From contig NZ_CP092431.1 of NCBI RefSeq assembly GCF_022385335.1, positions 10,037,519 to 10,101,518 of the forward strand: a stretch of DNA of 64,000 nucleotides. The letters run 5' to 3'. Shown one piece after another: positions 27,799-36,238 of this stretch. Position 1 is the stretch's first letter; each line of letters begins with the position of its first letter. The DNA comes from Streptomyces deccanensis. GTDB taxonomy: Bacteria > Actinomycetota > Actinomycetes > Streptomycetales > Streptomycetaceae. A program made the position numbers and the translations under genes. The notes below the pieces were generated by a model. That model was not told the origin of the DNA and ran no database searches. It was given only the letters and a program-made list of their open reading frames with translations.

Positions 27799-27867
27799 TG
27801 AGGTTCCCCCGAGATGCGGGGAAAGGTGACAGCAGGTCAGATGGGTCTCATGAGAGGAGCCCAGACG

Positions 27868-28176
27868 ATGCCTGCCCCGAGGAAGTACCCGCTGGAGTTG
27901 CGTGAGCGTGCGGTGCGGATGTATCGGACCGCCGAGCCGAAGCCGGTGATCCGCCGCATGGCTGAGGAGCTCGGCGTGCATCACGAAGCCCTGCGGAACT
28001 GGATCCGGCAGGCCGAGGCCGACGCCGGCGAGCGGGATGACCTGCTCACCACCGAAGAGAAGAACGAGCTCGTCCAGCTGCGGCGCGAGGTGCGGGACCT
28101 GCGCCGGGCGAACGAGGTCCTGCGGACGGCCTCGGCTTTTTTCGCCGCGCAGCTCGACCCGACCCGGCCCAGGTGA
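27868..28176 (+). CDS. IS3 transposase OrfA
   Basis: A 102-aa helix-turn-helix protein (start ATG 27868 with GAGAGGAG upstream). PLELRERAVRMYRTA and MAEELGVHHEALRNWIRQAE form the HTH, followed by the leucine-zipper segment ELVQLRREVRDLRRANEVLR. It ends ASAFFAAQLDP, over a T6 run that could promote the -1 frameshift needed for the OrfAB transposase. Its stop overlaps the OrfB start. Confidence 0.9.
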   Translation: MPAPRKYPLELRERAVRMYRTAEPKPVIRRMAEELGVHHEALRNWIRQAEADAGERDDLLTTEEKNELVQLRREVRDLRRANEVLRTASAFFAAQLDPTRPR

Positions 28177-29093
28177 CCGCACTCCTAGACGAGCACCCGC
28201 ACCTGGGGGTCGAGCCCGTACTGCGGGAACTGCACATCCCCTCCTCCACCTACTACCGCTGGCGCCAGGCTGAGAAGGACCCCTGCGAACGGATCCGCCA
28301 GGACACCGAGCTGACCGGGCAGATCCGACGGATCCACCAGGACTCCGGCGGGATCTACGGATCGCCCAGGATCCATGCCGTCCTGAAGCGCGAGGGCGTC
28401 CACGTCGGCCGCAAGCGGGTCGAGCGGCTCATGCGCCAGGCCGGCCTGGCCGGGATCAGCCCCCGCAGGAGCAAGGGCTTCACCCGCCGCGACCCAGACG
28501 CCGACCTCGCCCCTGACCTGGTGCAACGCGACTTCACCGCACTCGCGCCGAACCGGTTGTGGGTCACCGACCTGACCATGATTCCCACCCTGGAGGGGCC
28601 ACTGTGGCTGTCGGCGATCCGCGACGCCTTCTCCCGCAGAGTCGTGGCCTGGGAGACCTCCGCCCGCGCGGACGCCGACCTGGTCCTCACCTCGCTCGAG
28701 TACGCACTGGCCAGCCGCGAGGTCGCCCCTGGCGAACTCGTCCACCATGCCGATCACGGCACGCAATACACGTCTATCAAGCTCACAACCCGCCTGGTCA
28801 GAGCAGGTGTTCAAGCGTCCATGGGCTCGGTCGGCGACTCCTTCGACAATGCCCTGGCGGAGAACCTGTGGATGCTGATCAAGACCGAGTGCATCCGCGG
28901 ACGGACCTTCGACACCAGAGCCGAGGCGAACCTCGCGCTCTTCGAGTACATCGACGGCTTCTATAACCCCCGCCGCATCCAGAAGCGCCTCGGCTACCTC
29001 AGCCCCATCGAGTTCGAGGAGAAGCACTACGCCGACCAGGCAGCGGCCGAACAAGTGAACCTGAAACCACGTCAACCCGCCCTGACCTGCTAG
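28173..29093 (+). CDS. IS3 transposase OrfB (DDE integrase)
   Basis: A 306-aa protein overlapping OrfA by 4 nt. It has an N-terminal HTH_21-like region (GIYGSPRIHAVLKREGVHVG) and an rve integrase core with the catalytic triad in VTDLTMIPT (D), HADHGTQYTS (D) and DNALAENLWMLIKTE (E), ending with NPRRIQKRLGYLSP. All triad residues are present, so the element looks active. Confidence 0.93.
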   Translation: MTALLDEHPHLGVEPVLRELHIPSSTYYRWRQAEKDPCERIRQDTELTGQIRRIHQDSGGIYGSPRIHAVLKREGVHVGRKRVERLMRQAGLAGISPRRSKGFTRRDPDADLAPDLVQRDFTALAPNRLWVTDLTMIPTLEGPLWLSAIRDAFSRRVVAWETSARADADLVLTSLEYALASREVAPGELVHHADHGTQYTSIKLTTRLVRAGVQASMGSVGDSFDNALAENLWMLIKTECIRGRTFDTRAEANLALFEYIDGFYNPRRIQKRLGYLSPIEFEEKHYADQAAAEQVNLKPRQPALTC

Positions 29094-29121
29094 TCAGCCA
29101 CTCCCGCGCAGCGGGGGAACC

Positions 29122-29814
29122 TCAATGCTGCTTTTGCTCACACTCGGCGCGCACACTGTCCGGATCGGCCAGAGCGCCGGTGTCACGGAGCTTCTTGAAC
29201 TGCCTCAGCGCAGATTGGGCAGCCCGAAATCGGCTTTCAGTCTCGGACGCGTTCTTCTCCAGACCCGCGAGCTCCTCGTTCCACAGCCCGAGCACCACTT
29301 CCAGCGCAAGCACGCGCGATGCGTCCTTGCCCCCGCCGAGGAACTCCGAGGCGATGGTGTTCTGCCGCAACGCCATCACAGTGGTGTAGAACTCATCCAG
29401 CCCAGCACGTGACGTGCCGCGGACCGCGGCCGACAAGCCGAGCAGGTCCTGCACGAACGCGCCCGCCGTCATCTCCGTGGCTTTCGACGACGTGACCGCA
29501 AGCGAATGCTCGATCGCGCGGGGATCGTCGAGATTTTTCAATGACACCCGCGCCCGCGGATCCGATCCGCTGCGCGTTGCCTGCCAGCGCACCCCGGCGA
29601 CGCGGAACACCAGGCGAAGATACTGACAGCTGCGCACCTCCGGCATGACCGTCGCCGTCCTCAGCCCCAGCGGATACAGCAGAGCCTCCACAGCGGTCGA
29701 CTTCCCCGCTTTCGAATGCCCGACCAGGAAGGTCACCAGCCCCTTGAAGTAGCGGGCATACCAGACCCCGCCGCGCTGGAACTCAAACCGTTCGATCACC
29801 AACGACGGGCCCAC
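29122..29814 (-). pseudogene. AAA/SMC-type ATPase, 3' truncated by IS3
   Basis: The 230 remaining residues start best at GTG 29814 (AAAGGAG 5 nt upstream). SLVIERFEFQRGGVWY and the P-loop GHSKAGKSTAVEAL mark the N-terminal ATPase lobe of an SMC/RecF-like protein. It ends in a coiled-coil start (NEELAGLEKNASETESRFRA). The frame enters the right end of the IS3 element, whose terminal TCA supplies the stop codon. The coiled coil, Walker B and signature parts are gone. It may have been an ABC-ATPase defence or DNA-repair gene. Confidence 0.7.
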
Positions 29815-30165
29815 CGGCGCTCCTTTGTCCACACGAATACGTCGGTAGAGGAAACGAACGCCTGCCGACTGGGTGACGCACGCACACTGCTGCTTTCCAC
29901 CAGCGACCAGCCAGTGCCCGGCAGCCCGCCGCACTACGTCAGAGCAGACCCTGGACCGCCAGTAGGGCAAATCCCCAACGATGCAGCCGGTAGCGGGCGC
30001 CGCCCCGCAGGCCAGGGTGCAGTTGCTGCCAGCCCCCGGCCGGGCAGCCCCCATCTGCTGTCACCCGCAGACCCCCGGCTCCGCGATCACGATGCGACGA
30101 AGCTGCCCGCACAGGCGTGACGTCCCCCTGCCTCAGAGCAGTCGACCCAGCACGACCCGCCATCT

Positions 30166-30195
30166 TTGACGCCCTTTCGGATCGATCGCTAAAGT
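30166..30195 (+). promoter_or_regulatory. Candidate promoter
   Basis: TTGACG (30166-30171) and TAAAGT (30190-30195) are separated by 18 bp, 46 nt before the HTH gene start. This is a reasonable vegetative-sigma-like promoter for the plus-strand operon. The rest of the 29815-30241 gap shows no gene. Confidence 0.45.
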
Positions 30196-30241
30196 GCATG
30201 CGCAATCAGATAACAGAGTTCGCATGTGATGGGGGCGGAGG

Positions 30242-30850
30242 ATGGGCATCTTGCTAACAACCGGACAAGCAGCAGAGGAACTCGGCTTCGCCGTCACGAC
30301 ATTCCGGCGCCTCATCCATGCCGACCTGCTCCCCGGGCATTCCCAGCGTGGAGTCCGGGTCATGACCCCCCTCAGCGTCGTGCAAGCTCTCAGCGCGCGC
30401 CGCCACGCTCCCGTGCACCAGCTCGACGCCCCAGAGATCGCTGTCCTGCGCGTTGACGCCGCCCAGCCCGCGCACGACGACGACCGGGACTGGATCGGCT
30501 TCGCCGCCACGCTCAGCCCCGACCACCTCGTGAAGGCGCTGCGCGGCTGGTGGCGGTGCGACGCGGCGAGTGTCGCGGCCGGGGGAGTGCTGCCGGTCAC
30601 CCTGTCGGGCTACGTCGTGGCCGTGCTGACCGGCCTTCAACGGTGGGAGAAGAACTTCGCCGGCAAACACGCCTTTCCCGAAGCCCGCCTCGCGGGCTAC
30701 GTGACCGATCTTGCCGCTCCGACGACAGTGATCACCTCCGATCTCGACGGCGACCGCAGGCTTGCCGAGTTGCTGCTGGGCACGCGGCTTGCCTCCCACT
30801 CGGGCGGGGCCATTGCCTACGTCACCACGAACACCGCTACTACTGGCTGA
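30242..30850 (+). CDS. MerR/excisionase-like HTH protein
   Basis: A 202-aa protein. The first 55 residues (LLTTGQAAEELGFAVTTFRR, ADLLPGHSQRGVRVM) are a winged-HTH of the MerR/excisionase type. The remainder (DWIGFAATLSPDHLVKALRG, GGVLPVTLSGYVVAVLTGLQ) is unknown but looks globular. It starts at ATG 30242 and precedes the polymerase-like gene by 25 nt, so it may regulate or assist it. It is commonly seen with plasmid or island maintenance functions; the exact role is unknown. Confidence 0.65.
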   Translation: MGILLTTGQAAEELGFAVTTFRRLIHADLLPGHSQRGVRVMTPLSVVQALSARRHAPVHQLDAPEIAVLRVDAAQPAHDDDRDWIGFAATLSPDHLVKALRGWWRCDAASVAAGGVLPVTLSGYVVAVLTGLQRWEKNFAGKHAFPEARLAGYVTDLAAPTTVITSDLDGDRRLAELLLGTRLASHSGGAIAYVTTNTATTG

Positions 30851-30875
30851 AGCCGCTTCGGACAAGGAAGCCTCG

Positions 30876-32978
30876 ATGGACGCACAGAGCTACAACGCAG
30901 CGCTGGCCGATCTACGCGGCGTGCGGGACCAGATCAAGAAGACGCGGGCCGCGCTCGCGAAGCTGGAAGCGGACCGGGACAAGCAGATCGTCCAGCTGGC
31001 CTCCTACGAGAAGGCGAAGGCGGAGCGGATCGCCCCGGCGGCCGGCCTGGGTGTGGCCGATGTCGTCGCCCTCGCCCCCAGCCTGGCCCCCGACAGTCTC
31101 GCCGTGCAGCAGGCCCCGCAGTCGCCGGCACCGAAGCCGTCCCCTGTGAAGGCTCCTTCCGCGGCCGTGGCGTCCCTGCCGACGCAGACACAGGCCGCTC
31201 CCGGTCCCACAACAACCCCCGCTTCCGCAGGCACTGCTGCCCCCGAGACGCACACCGTGTCCTCGGAGCCGCCCGCATCACCCTCGGAGGCGCGGCGGGA
31301 GCTGCCGTCGATCCCGGCCGGTTCCAGCGGTGACGCCTGGTTCACTCACACCACCGGTCTGGTCTCCACCAGGCCGAACTTCACCCAGCAGGCGCGCTCC
31401 ACGGTCTTCCTGGACGCCACCACAGGGGTCCTGGTCCACCGCAGCCAGACCCACCATCTCGACCTCGCCGGCCGGTCGGCCGCCGACATCCTCACCGCCG
31501 TCTTCCACACCGTCCCCGAGGACGTGGAACGCATCTACATCACCGCAGGCGACCCCTGGCACCGGGATGCCGACCGCTACCCCTACCTCCGCGACGCGGT
31601 CGCCGCCTGGCTGAACGCCCCCATCGCCGGCTGGCGCACCGACACCGGCCGCGGCCGCGACCGCATGGCCGGACACTTCGTCCACGCCCGCAACCCCGTC
31701 GGCCGCTACCAGTCCGCAAGTGGCGACCACCACGTGGAGATCCGCTCCGTGGGGGAGTGGTTCGACACCGACGGCGACGACCCTCACACCGTTCGTGATG
31801 CTTTCGTGCTGCTGTGGCAGGCGCTGCGCCGCCACTGGGACGACGCGGTGATCATGGGCTCCCCCTCCCAGACCGGCCGCGACCTGTGGACGCGCACCAT
31901 CCCCACCCGCGGCCAGCACGCCGACGGCTTCCCCGTCCTGTCGGAAGAACTGCGCGGCCTGCTCCACGCCACAGCTGGACAGGGCCGCAACGAGCTGCTC
32001 ACCCCGCCCCGCGTTCCCGAGCAGCTGCCACAACTCGTCGAGTACGACCGCACCTTCGCCTACGCCAAGCACACGTGGAAATCCCCCGTCGGCACGCCCC
32101 GCCGCATCACCGCCACCACCTTCGCCGCCTGGAGCGAGAAGGAACAGATGCGGGCCCTGTACGGGTGCGGGCACTGGCAGGTCCGCGTCACCGTCCCCGA
32201 CACCTGGAACCATGTCGGCCTCCTGTCGGCACCGGCCCCCGGAGACCGCGCATGGCACTATCCGGCCACGCCCGGGACCACCTTCACCACCTGGGCCGGC
32301 GGCCCCGAGATCCACACCGCCCTGACCAACCCGATCCAGCCGTGGAAGGTCGAGATCCTCGATGGCATCCTGTGGGAGGACGGCAAACCGCTGGACGACT
32401 GGGCCAAGAAGCTGAAAGAGACCTGGACCAATCTCTCCGCCCAGGCTCACTTCCAGGGCGATCCCCAGCAGGCCCGCGCCGCCCACCTGGCCTCCCGCGC
32501 CGTGCGTTCCATCCTCCTGTACGGCATCGGCTCCTTCGCCCAGCGCCCTCGCATGGTCACCGGCACCACCCCCCGCACCCTGGAGCGCGACGTGCCCCCG
32601 GACGCCGAAATCATCGGCTTCGACGACGAACTGATCACCTGGCAAAAGCCCACCGGATTCGCCCGCGACCCCAACGCCCACCCCGAATGGGCCGCCGCCA
32701 TCTGGTCCGCAGCACGCGCCGCCCTGCTCACCCAGCGTCACCGTGACGACGACACGTACGCCGGTGCCCTGCACACCCTGCCCGGTACGGTCGTCGCCTT
32801 CCGCACCGACGCCCTCTACCTCACTCAGCCCCACGACTGGCCGTATCACCATCAGCCCGGCGACTATCTCCTGCGTGGCCGCCTCACCGGCCCCGTCACC
32901 GCCCCCACAAGCGAAGAAGAACTCCTTACGCTGCGGGAGGCCGGACGCGCGGCCCTCACTGCTGAGCGGGAGGCCTGA
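30876..32978 (+). CDS. Putative protein-primed-type family B DNA polymerase
   Basis: A 700-aa protein (ATG 30876, AAGGAA upstream). There is an N-terminal coiled coil (1-50) and a Pro/Ala/Thr-rich linker (70-145). The C-terminal half follows the order of phi29-like polymerases: motif A YDRTFAYAKHTW (D391); FTTWAGGPEIHTAL and ILDGILWEDGKPLDDWAKKL (470-512), resembling the phi29 palm/TPR2 stretch; motif B RAVRSILLYGIGSF (541-554); WSAARAALLTQ; and motif C VVAFRTDALYLT (D645). The first Asp of motif C is Arg, so activity may be altered. It is translationally coupled to the next HTH gene. The assignment is mine, made by eye. Confidence 0.6.
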   Translation: MDAQSYNAALADLRGVRDQIKKTRAALAKLEADRDKQIVQLASYEKAKAERIAPAAGLGVADVVALAPSLAPDSLAVQQAPQSPAPKPSPVKAPSAAVASLPTQTQAAPGPTTTPASAGTAAPETHTVSSEPPASPSEARRELPSIPAGSSGDAWFTHTTGLVSTRPNFTQQARSTVFLDATTGVLVHRSQTHHLDLAGRSAADILTAVFHTVPEDVERIYITAGDPWHRDADRYPYLRDAVAAWLNAPIAGWRTDTGRGRDRMAGHFVHARNPVGRYQSASGDHHVEIRSVGEWFDTDGDDPHTVRDAFVLLWQALRRHWDDAVIMGSPSQTGRDLWTRTIPTRGQHADGFPVLSEELRGLLHATAGQGRNELLTPPRVPEQLPQLVEYDRTFAYAKHTWKSPVGTPRRITATTFAAWSEKEQMRALYGCGHWQVRVTVPDTWNHVGLLSAPAPGDRAWHYPATPGTTFTTWAGGPEIHTALTNPIQPWKVEILDGILWEDGKPLDDWAKKLKETWTNLSAQAHFQGDPQQARAAHLASRAVRSILLYGIGSFAQRPRMVTGTTPRTLERDVPPDAEIIGFDDELITWQKPTGFARDPNAHPEWAAAIWSAARAALLTQRHRDDDTYAGALHTLPGTVVAFRTDALYLTQPHDWPYHHQPGDYLLRGRLTGPVTAPTSEEELLTLREAGRAALTAEREA

Positions 32979-33697
32979 TGCCGCGCCGCCCCCGCCGCCA
33001 GCCTCAACCCCAGCCCGAGTTGAACGAAGCAGCACATCTCGCCGACCGGCTCCGAGCGGTCGGCTACACCAAACGCGACATCGCCCGCATCATCGACCGC
33101 GACCCCTCCCTGGTCTCGCAGTTCTACACCAAGAACAAGGGAGCGGCCTTCGTCCCCGCCCTCCGGCAGGTCCTGGCCGCCGTCGAGACCGGCGGCATCA
33201 CCGACCTGTCCGAACTCGCCGCCATCGCCGCCCGCCTCACCCAGCGGCGTACCACCGCCTCCGGCGCCCGGGCTCGGGTGCGCACCAAGGCCGTCCTGAT
33301 CACCCCCACCGGCTCCGGCACCGGCCGCGTCGGCGCCCAGGCCATCGCCTCCGGCTCCGCCCGCCTGCGCCCCTTGATCGCCGAAGCCGCCCGCCGGGGC
33401 CTGCGCCTGGCCTTCACCGTGCGCCTCGCCAAGACCGGCTACCTGCACCCTTCTGGCAGCCGTACCGACTCACCCGGCATCCGCCGCGACGTCATCCAGC
33501 GCACTGACCACAGTGAGGAACGCTCCTACGGCTCCGCCCAGGCCGGCGGCTTCGACGCCGCCGACTTCGCCCGCCGCGTGGACGCCGCGGGCGGCGACGT
33601 CACCGCGGCTGTGCACCAGTGGCTGGTGGAGACCGGCCGCATCCGTCCCGACGCTCAGATCATCCACCTCGAAATCCGCACCTGGCGCCCCCGCTGA
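32978..33697 (+). CDS. HTH protein coupled to the polymerase-like gene; terminal-protein candidate
   Basis: A 239-aa basic protein whose ATG shares a base with the upstream stop (TGATG). An N-terminal HTH (HLADRLRAVGYTKRDIARII, PSLVSQFYTKNKG) is followed by an Arg/Ala/Ser-rich middle. The C-terminal part has FDAADFARRVDAAGGDVTAA and IIHLEIRTW. The size, the DNA-binding head and the position behind a large replication-like protein recall telomere terminal-protein pairs (tap-tpg, tac-tpc) of linear Streptomyces replicons. I see no convincing sequence match to Tpg, so the role is inference. A plain regulator is the alternative. Confidence 0.55.
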   Translation: MPRRPRRQPQPQPELNEAAHLADRLRAVGYTKRDIARIIDRDPSLVSQFYTKNKGAAFVPALRQVLAAVETGGITDLSELAAIAARLTQRRTTASGARARVRTKAVLITPTGSGTGRVGAQAIASGSARLRPLIAEAARRGLRLAFTVRLAKTGYLHPSGSRTDSPGIRRDVIQRTDHSEERSYGSAQAGGFDAADFARRVDAAGGDVTAAVHQWLVETGRIRPDAQIIHLEIRTWRPR

Positions 33698-33716
33698 CAG
33701 GCGTCGGACAGCGCCC

Positions 33717-34304
33717 TCAGTCTTGCTGGCTGGCAGCCTCGTCGAACTGTGCCTCGGCCTCCGGCCCACCCGCCGGCTCCGGTGCGGGGGCGGTGTAGAA
33801 GACGGACCTGCCCTGCTTGCTGCGCTCGGCCTGGCTCTTGGCCACGAGTCCCTCGAGCGTGACCCGCACGACCTTGGTCGTGATCTGGCGCTCCGGATGG
33901 GCCTGGCCCAGGGCTGTGGAGATCTCCGCGGCGGAGCGCGGTTCCTTCGACTCGGCGAGGTGGCGGCGGATGAGCTCGACCAGGGTGGGCTGGGCCGCCG
34001 TCGTGGCACCCTCCGCCTTGGCCGCGGACTTCTTGGCGGCTGCCTTTTGCGGCGCGGCGGCGGACTTGGCCGCCCTCTGCTTCCCGCTGCGCGCGGCACT
34101 GGCCTTCTTCCTGGGTGAGGGCACCGTGGCACTCTCGGAAGTGGCCGCAGGCTCGGCCGGGGCTTCGGTGATGCCAAGGGCCTGTCGCATGTTCACCAGC
34201 ACGGTGTGGTCGTGCTGCAGGGCAGCCAACTGCTGTTGCAGGGAGGCGATGTCCGCCGTGATGCGTTCCTGCTCCTTGACGTTGCGTTCGAGGTCACCGG
34301 TCAC
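33717..34304 (-). CDS. Coiled-coil, Lys/Ala-rich, winged-helix protein
   Basis: A 195-aa protein starting at GTG 34304. Three parts: an N-terminal coiled coil (KEQERITADIASLQQQLAAL); a histone-H1-like Lys/Ala-rich tract (about residues 73-115); and a C-terminal winged-helix (LVELIRRHLAESKEPRSAAE, VVRVTLEGLVAKSQAE, FYTAPAP). Such an arrangement suggests a DNA-binding, nucleoid-associated or architectural protein. It is convergent with the polymerase/HTH pair (19-nt gap). Confidence 0.6.
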   Translation of the reverse strand: MTGDLERNVKEQERITADIASLQQQLAALQHDHTVLVNMRQALGITEAPAEPAATSESATVPSPRKKASAARSGKQRAAKSAAAPQKAAAKKSAAKAEGATTAAQPTLVELIRRHLAESKEPRSAAEISTALGQAHPERQITTKVVRVTLEGLVAKSQAERSKQGRSVFYTAPAPEPAGGPEAEAQFDEAASQQD

Positions 34305-34521
34305 CTGAGCGGTACTGCGATGTCAGTTCAGTGGCGGGAGTGGTTGTCTCGGGCATGGGTACTGACCTTTCCTCGGTGAACCAGCGTGCTGCGGGGCTGC
34401 ACCAGATGAAGTGACACCCCTTCTCGGGCGGGTGTTGGCGCTCAGCAGGGACGCCACACGTGCCGCACGATGCCTTGGCGTACAGATGGTACGGACGAAC
34501 AGCGCCAGTTGTTCCGCCACG

Positions 34522-35547
34522 CTATGTTGGCGTGCGTGCCTGCGGCTGGGGCAGTTGCCAGGACACCGCGTCGGTCTCCCGGTTGTGATGCCATGCCCTC
34601 AGGGTGCGCGTGGTCACCAGCCGGTCGAGCAGTTCTCCGGTCTGCTGCGGGGAGTGCCCGCACAGGCGGGTGAGGATGTCCATGTCGGTGCTGTGTTCGG
34701 GCCGGGCACCGGTGTGCGCGGCCAGCACGAGAGCGGTCAGCCGCAGTGCGGGCGCCGTGGCCGGCAGGACCAACGGCACCGGCCGCAGCGCCCAGTCGGC
34801 AGCACGGCAGCGGGTACGGCGGCCGGGCGCCTGGTCCAGCACTGTGGCATCGAGCAGCCGCACCTGCCACGGCAGCGTACGCACGTCCGGCAGCTCCAGC
34901 CAGCCGGCGTGGGCCAGCTCCAGCCATACTTCGCGGTTCTGGCGCAGGCGCATGCCCCGCAACAGGCCCGCCGGCAGCCGGACATGGGCGCGGGTGTCGG
35001 CACGCAGCGCGCACTGCAGGGCCAGCAGCCGGGCGGCGGGGGAGGTGAAGCGGGGCAGCGCGGTGCCGAGGTACGGCAGCATTTCCCGCACCCGCTCCCG
35101 CTCCTGGACCCCGGCGTGGGACCGGCGCGCGGGCGGGGGCGGGCCAGGGGAGGCCTGCTGCCGCAGGGAGCCGGAAAGGGTGTCCGGTACCACGGCCGTG
35201 TTGCTGGTCGCCGCGGCACAGGCCGCGCAGGTGTCGGCCAGCCGCCAGGCGCGGCCGCTGCGGTCGCGGGTGAGGGCCAGCAGCACCGGTCCCGCGCAGC
35301 CGCGATGACGCGGATGCCACCGGCAGCCCCGGGCCCGGCACTGGCAACTGCGCAGATAGGTGGGCAGCGCGTCGGCGCGGGCATGGCAGGCCAGATGAGC
35401 CAGGACGGCAGAACGTGCGGAGGCCCCCGTGAGCGCAGACGTGTGAGCGGCGCAGGCGGGGCAGACGAGAGCGGGGCCGCCCGCTCGCGGACGCAGTTCG
35501 ACTGTCCAGATGCGCCGCACTGCTGCGTGCGCGCCAGCGAGCCTCAT
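34522..35547 (-). CDS. Cys-rich hypothetical protein, putative zinc-binding
   Basis: A 341-aa protein with clustered Cys/His pairs in its first 110 residues: LVCPACAAHTS, HLACHARA, CQCRARGCRWHPRHRGC and TCAACAAA. These fit two or three zinc ribbons or knuckles. The rest is helical (MLPYLGTALPRFTSPAARLL) and ends with a winged-helix-like segment (DILTRLCGHSPQQTGELLDR). It is likely a DNA-binding accessory protein. It shares an upstream region containing three operator-like repeats with the divergent XRE gene. Confidence 0.55.
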   Translation of the reverse strand: MRLAGAHAAVRRIWTVELRPRAGGPALVCPACAAHTSALTGASARSAVLAHLACHARADALPTYLRSCQCRARGCRWHPRHRGCAGPVLLALTRDRSGRAWRLADTCAACAAATSNTAVVPDTLSGSLRQQASPGPPPPARRSHAGVQERERVREMLPYLGTALPRFTSPAARLLALQCALRADTRAHVRLPAGLLRGMRLRQNREVWLELAHAGWLELPDVRTLPWQVRLLDATVLDQAPGRRTRCRAADWALRPVPLVLPATAPALRLTALVLAAHTGARPEHSTDMDILTRLCGHSPQQTGELLDRLVTTRTLRAWHHNRETDAVSWQLPQPQARTPT

Positions 35548-35627
35548 GGGCTGGTCGTCCTCCCGTCCGTCCGTGCCTGAGGTGGTGGGTGCCCCGGCGC
35601 ATCACAGGGCCGGGGAAGACGCACGGT

Positions 35628-35715
35628 AGTGCAGAGTCCTGCACCTTGAATGCCGCACTCACCACCCAGACAAATAGTGCAGAGGTCTGCACTGACAGGG
35701 CAGGGGTCTGCACCG
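35628..35715. promoter_or_regulatory. Three operator-like inverted repeats
   Basis: AGTGCAGAGTCCTGCACC (35628-35645), the perfect AGTGCAGAGGTCTGCACT (35676-35693) and GGGCAGGGGTCTGCACC (from 35698) share the half-site GTGCAG/CTGCAC. They lie between the divergent Cys-rich and XRE genes. They are probably binding sites of the XRE regulator, controlling both. Confidence 0.6.
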
Positions 35716-35727
35716 TCGGATGGTGGA

Positions 35728-35991
35728 GTGACGATCTTGCCGCCCGATCCCGACCTCAACGCGCTGCGCATGACGCTGGTGCGCCTGCGGGGCGAGCGCG
35801 GCTGGACCTACGACGAACTCGCCGACCGCAGCGGCCTGGCCCGGCGCACCCTCATCGACCTGGAACACGGCCGCACCAGCGGCAGCGTCACCACCTGGCA
35901 CACCCTCGCCCACACCTTCGACGTGCCCATCGAGCACCTCCTGGGCACCCTCTGCGACGACCACACCCCACCCGGCATGCACGGCCCCTGA
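35728..35991 (+). CDS. XRE-family HTH regulator
   Basis: An 87-aa single-domain regulator. I start it at GTG 35728, since upstream sequence consists of the operator repeats. LNALRMTLVRLRGERGWTYD, ELADRSGLARRTLIDLEHGR and TWHTLAHTFDVPIEHLLGTL form the complete five-helix XRE/Cro DNA-binding domain. It likely binds the three repeats just upstream. Confidence 0.85.
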   Translation: MTILPPDPDLNALRMTLVRLRGERGWTYDELADRSGLARRTLIDLEHGRTSGSVTTWHTLAHTFDVPIEHLLGTLCDDHTPPGMHGP

Positions 35992-36238
35992 CGCCCCGGC
36001 GCGCCCGCCTCGGGTCCTACCGCGAATCACCCGAACGGAGAGCAAGCGTCGAACGTGAGGACGCTCGCAAGATCGTCTGTTCGGTGCCGCTAGGCTGGTC
36101 GAGGGACATGAGCCCCGCGGTGTTGCCTATCCTCGCGTGTCGCCTGGCACGGTCCGGGCCATGTGCCCCACGCCCGCCCCCGACGGCCGCCACTGGGACG
36201 GCAGCCCCCGCGCTCTCCGCCGCCCCCGAACGCTCCGA

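Larger units (their letters stand above)
27799..29124 (+). mobile_element. IS3-family insertion sequence, copy 1 (1326 bp)
   Basis: Ends TGAGGTTCCCC...GGGGAACCTCA form terminal inverted repeats. It carries orfA and orfB in the usual IS3 overlap. It appears identical to the copy at 52983-54308 and has the same orientation. The flanking bases (GCC on the left, ATG on the right) do not form a target duplication, and the two flanks belong to unrelated truncated genes, which suggests a rearrangement through this copy. Confidence 0.92.

Noticed and set aside
27799..27830. IS3 ends looking like type I-E CRISPR repeats (GGTTCCCCCG...GCGGGG)
   Set aside because: They are part of the 1326-bp IS, present in both copies at the same place. 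There is no array, spacer or cas gene.
32978..33697. Naming the small HTH gene tpg
   Set aside because: I see no convincing Tpg sequence motif, only size, HTH and gene order; it is kept as a candidate.
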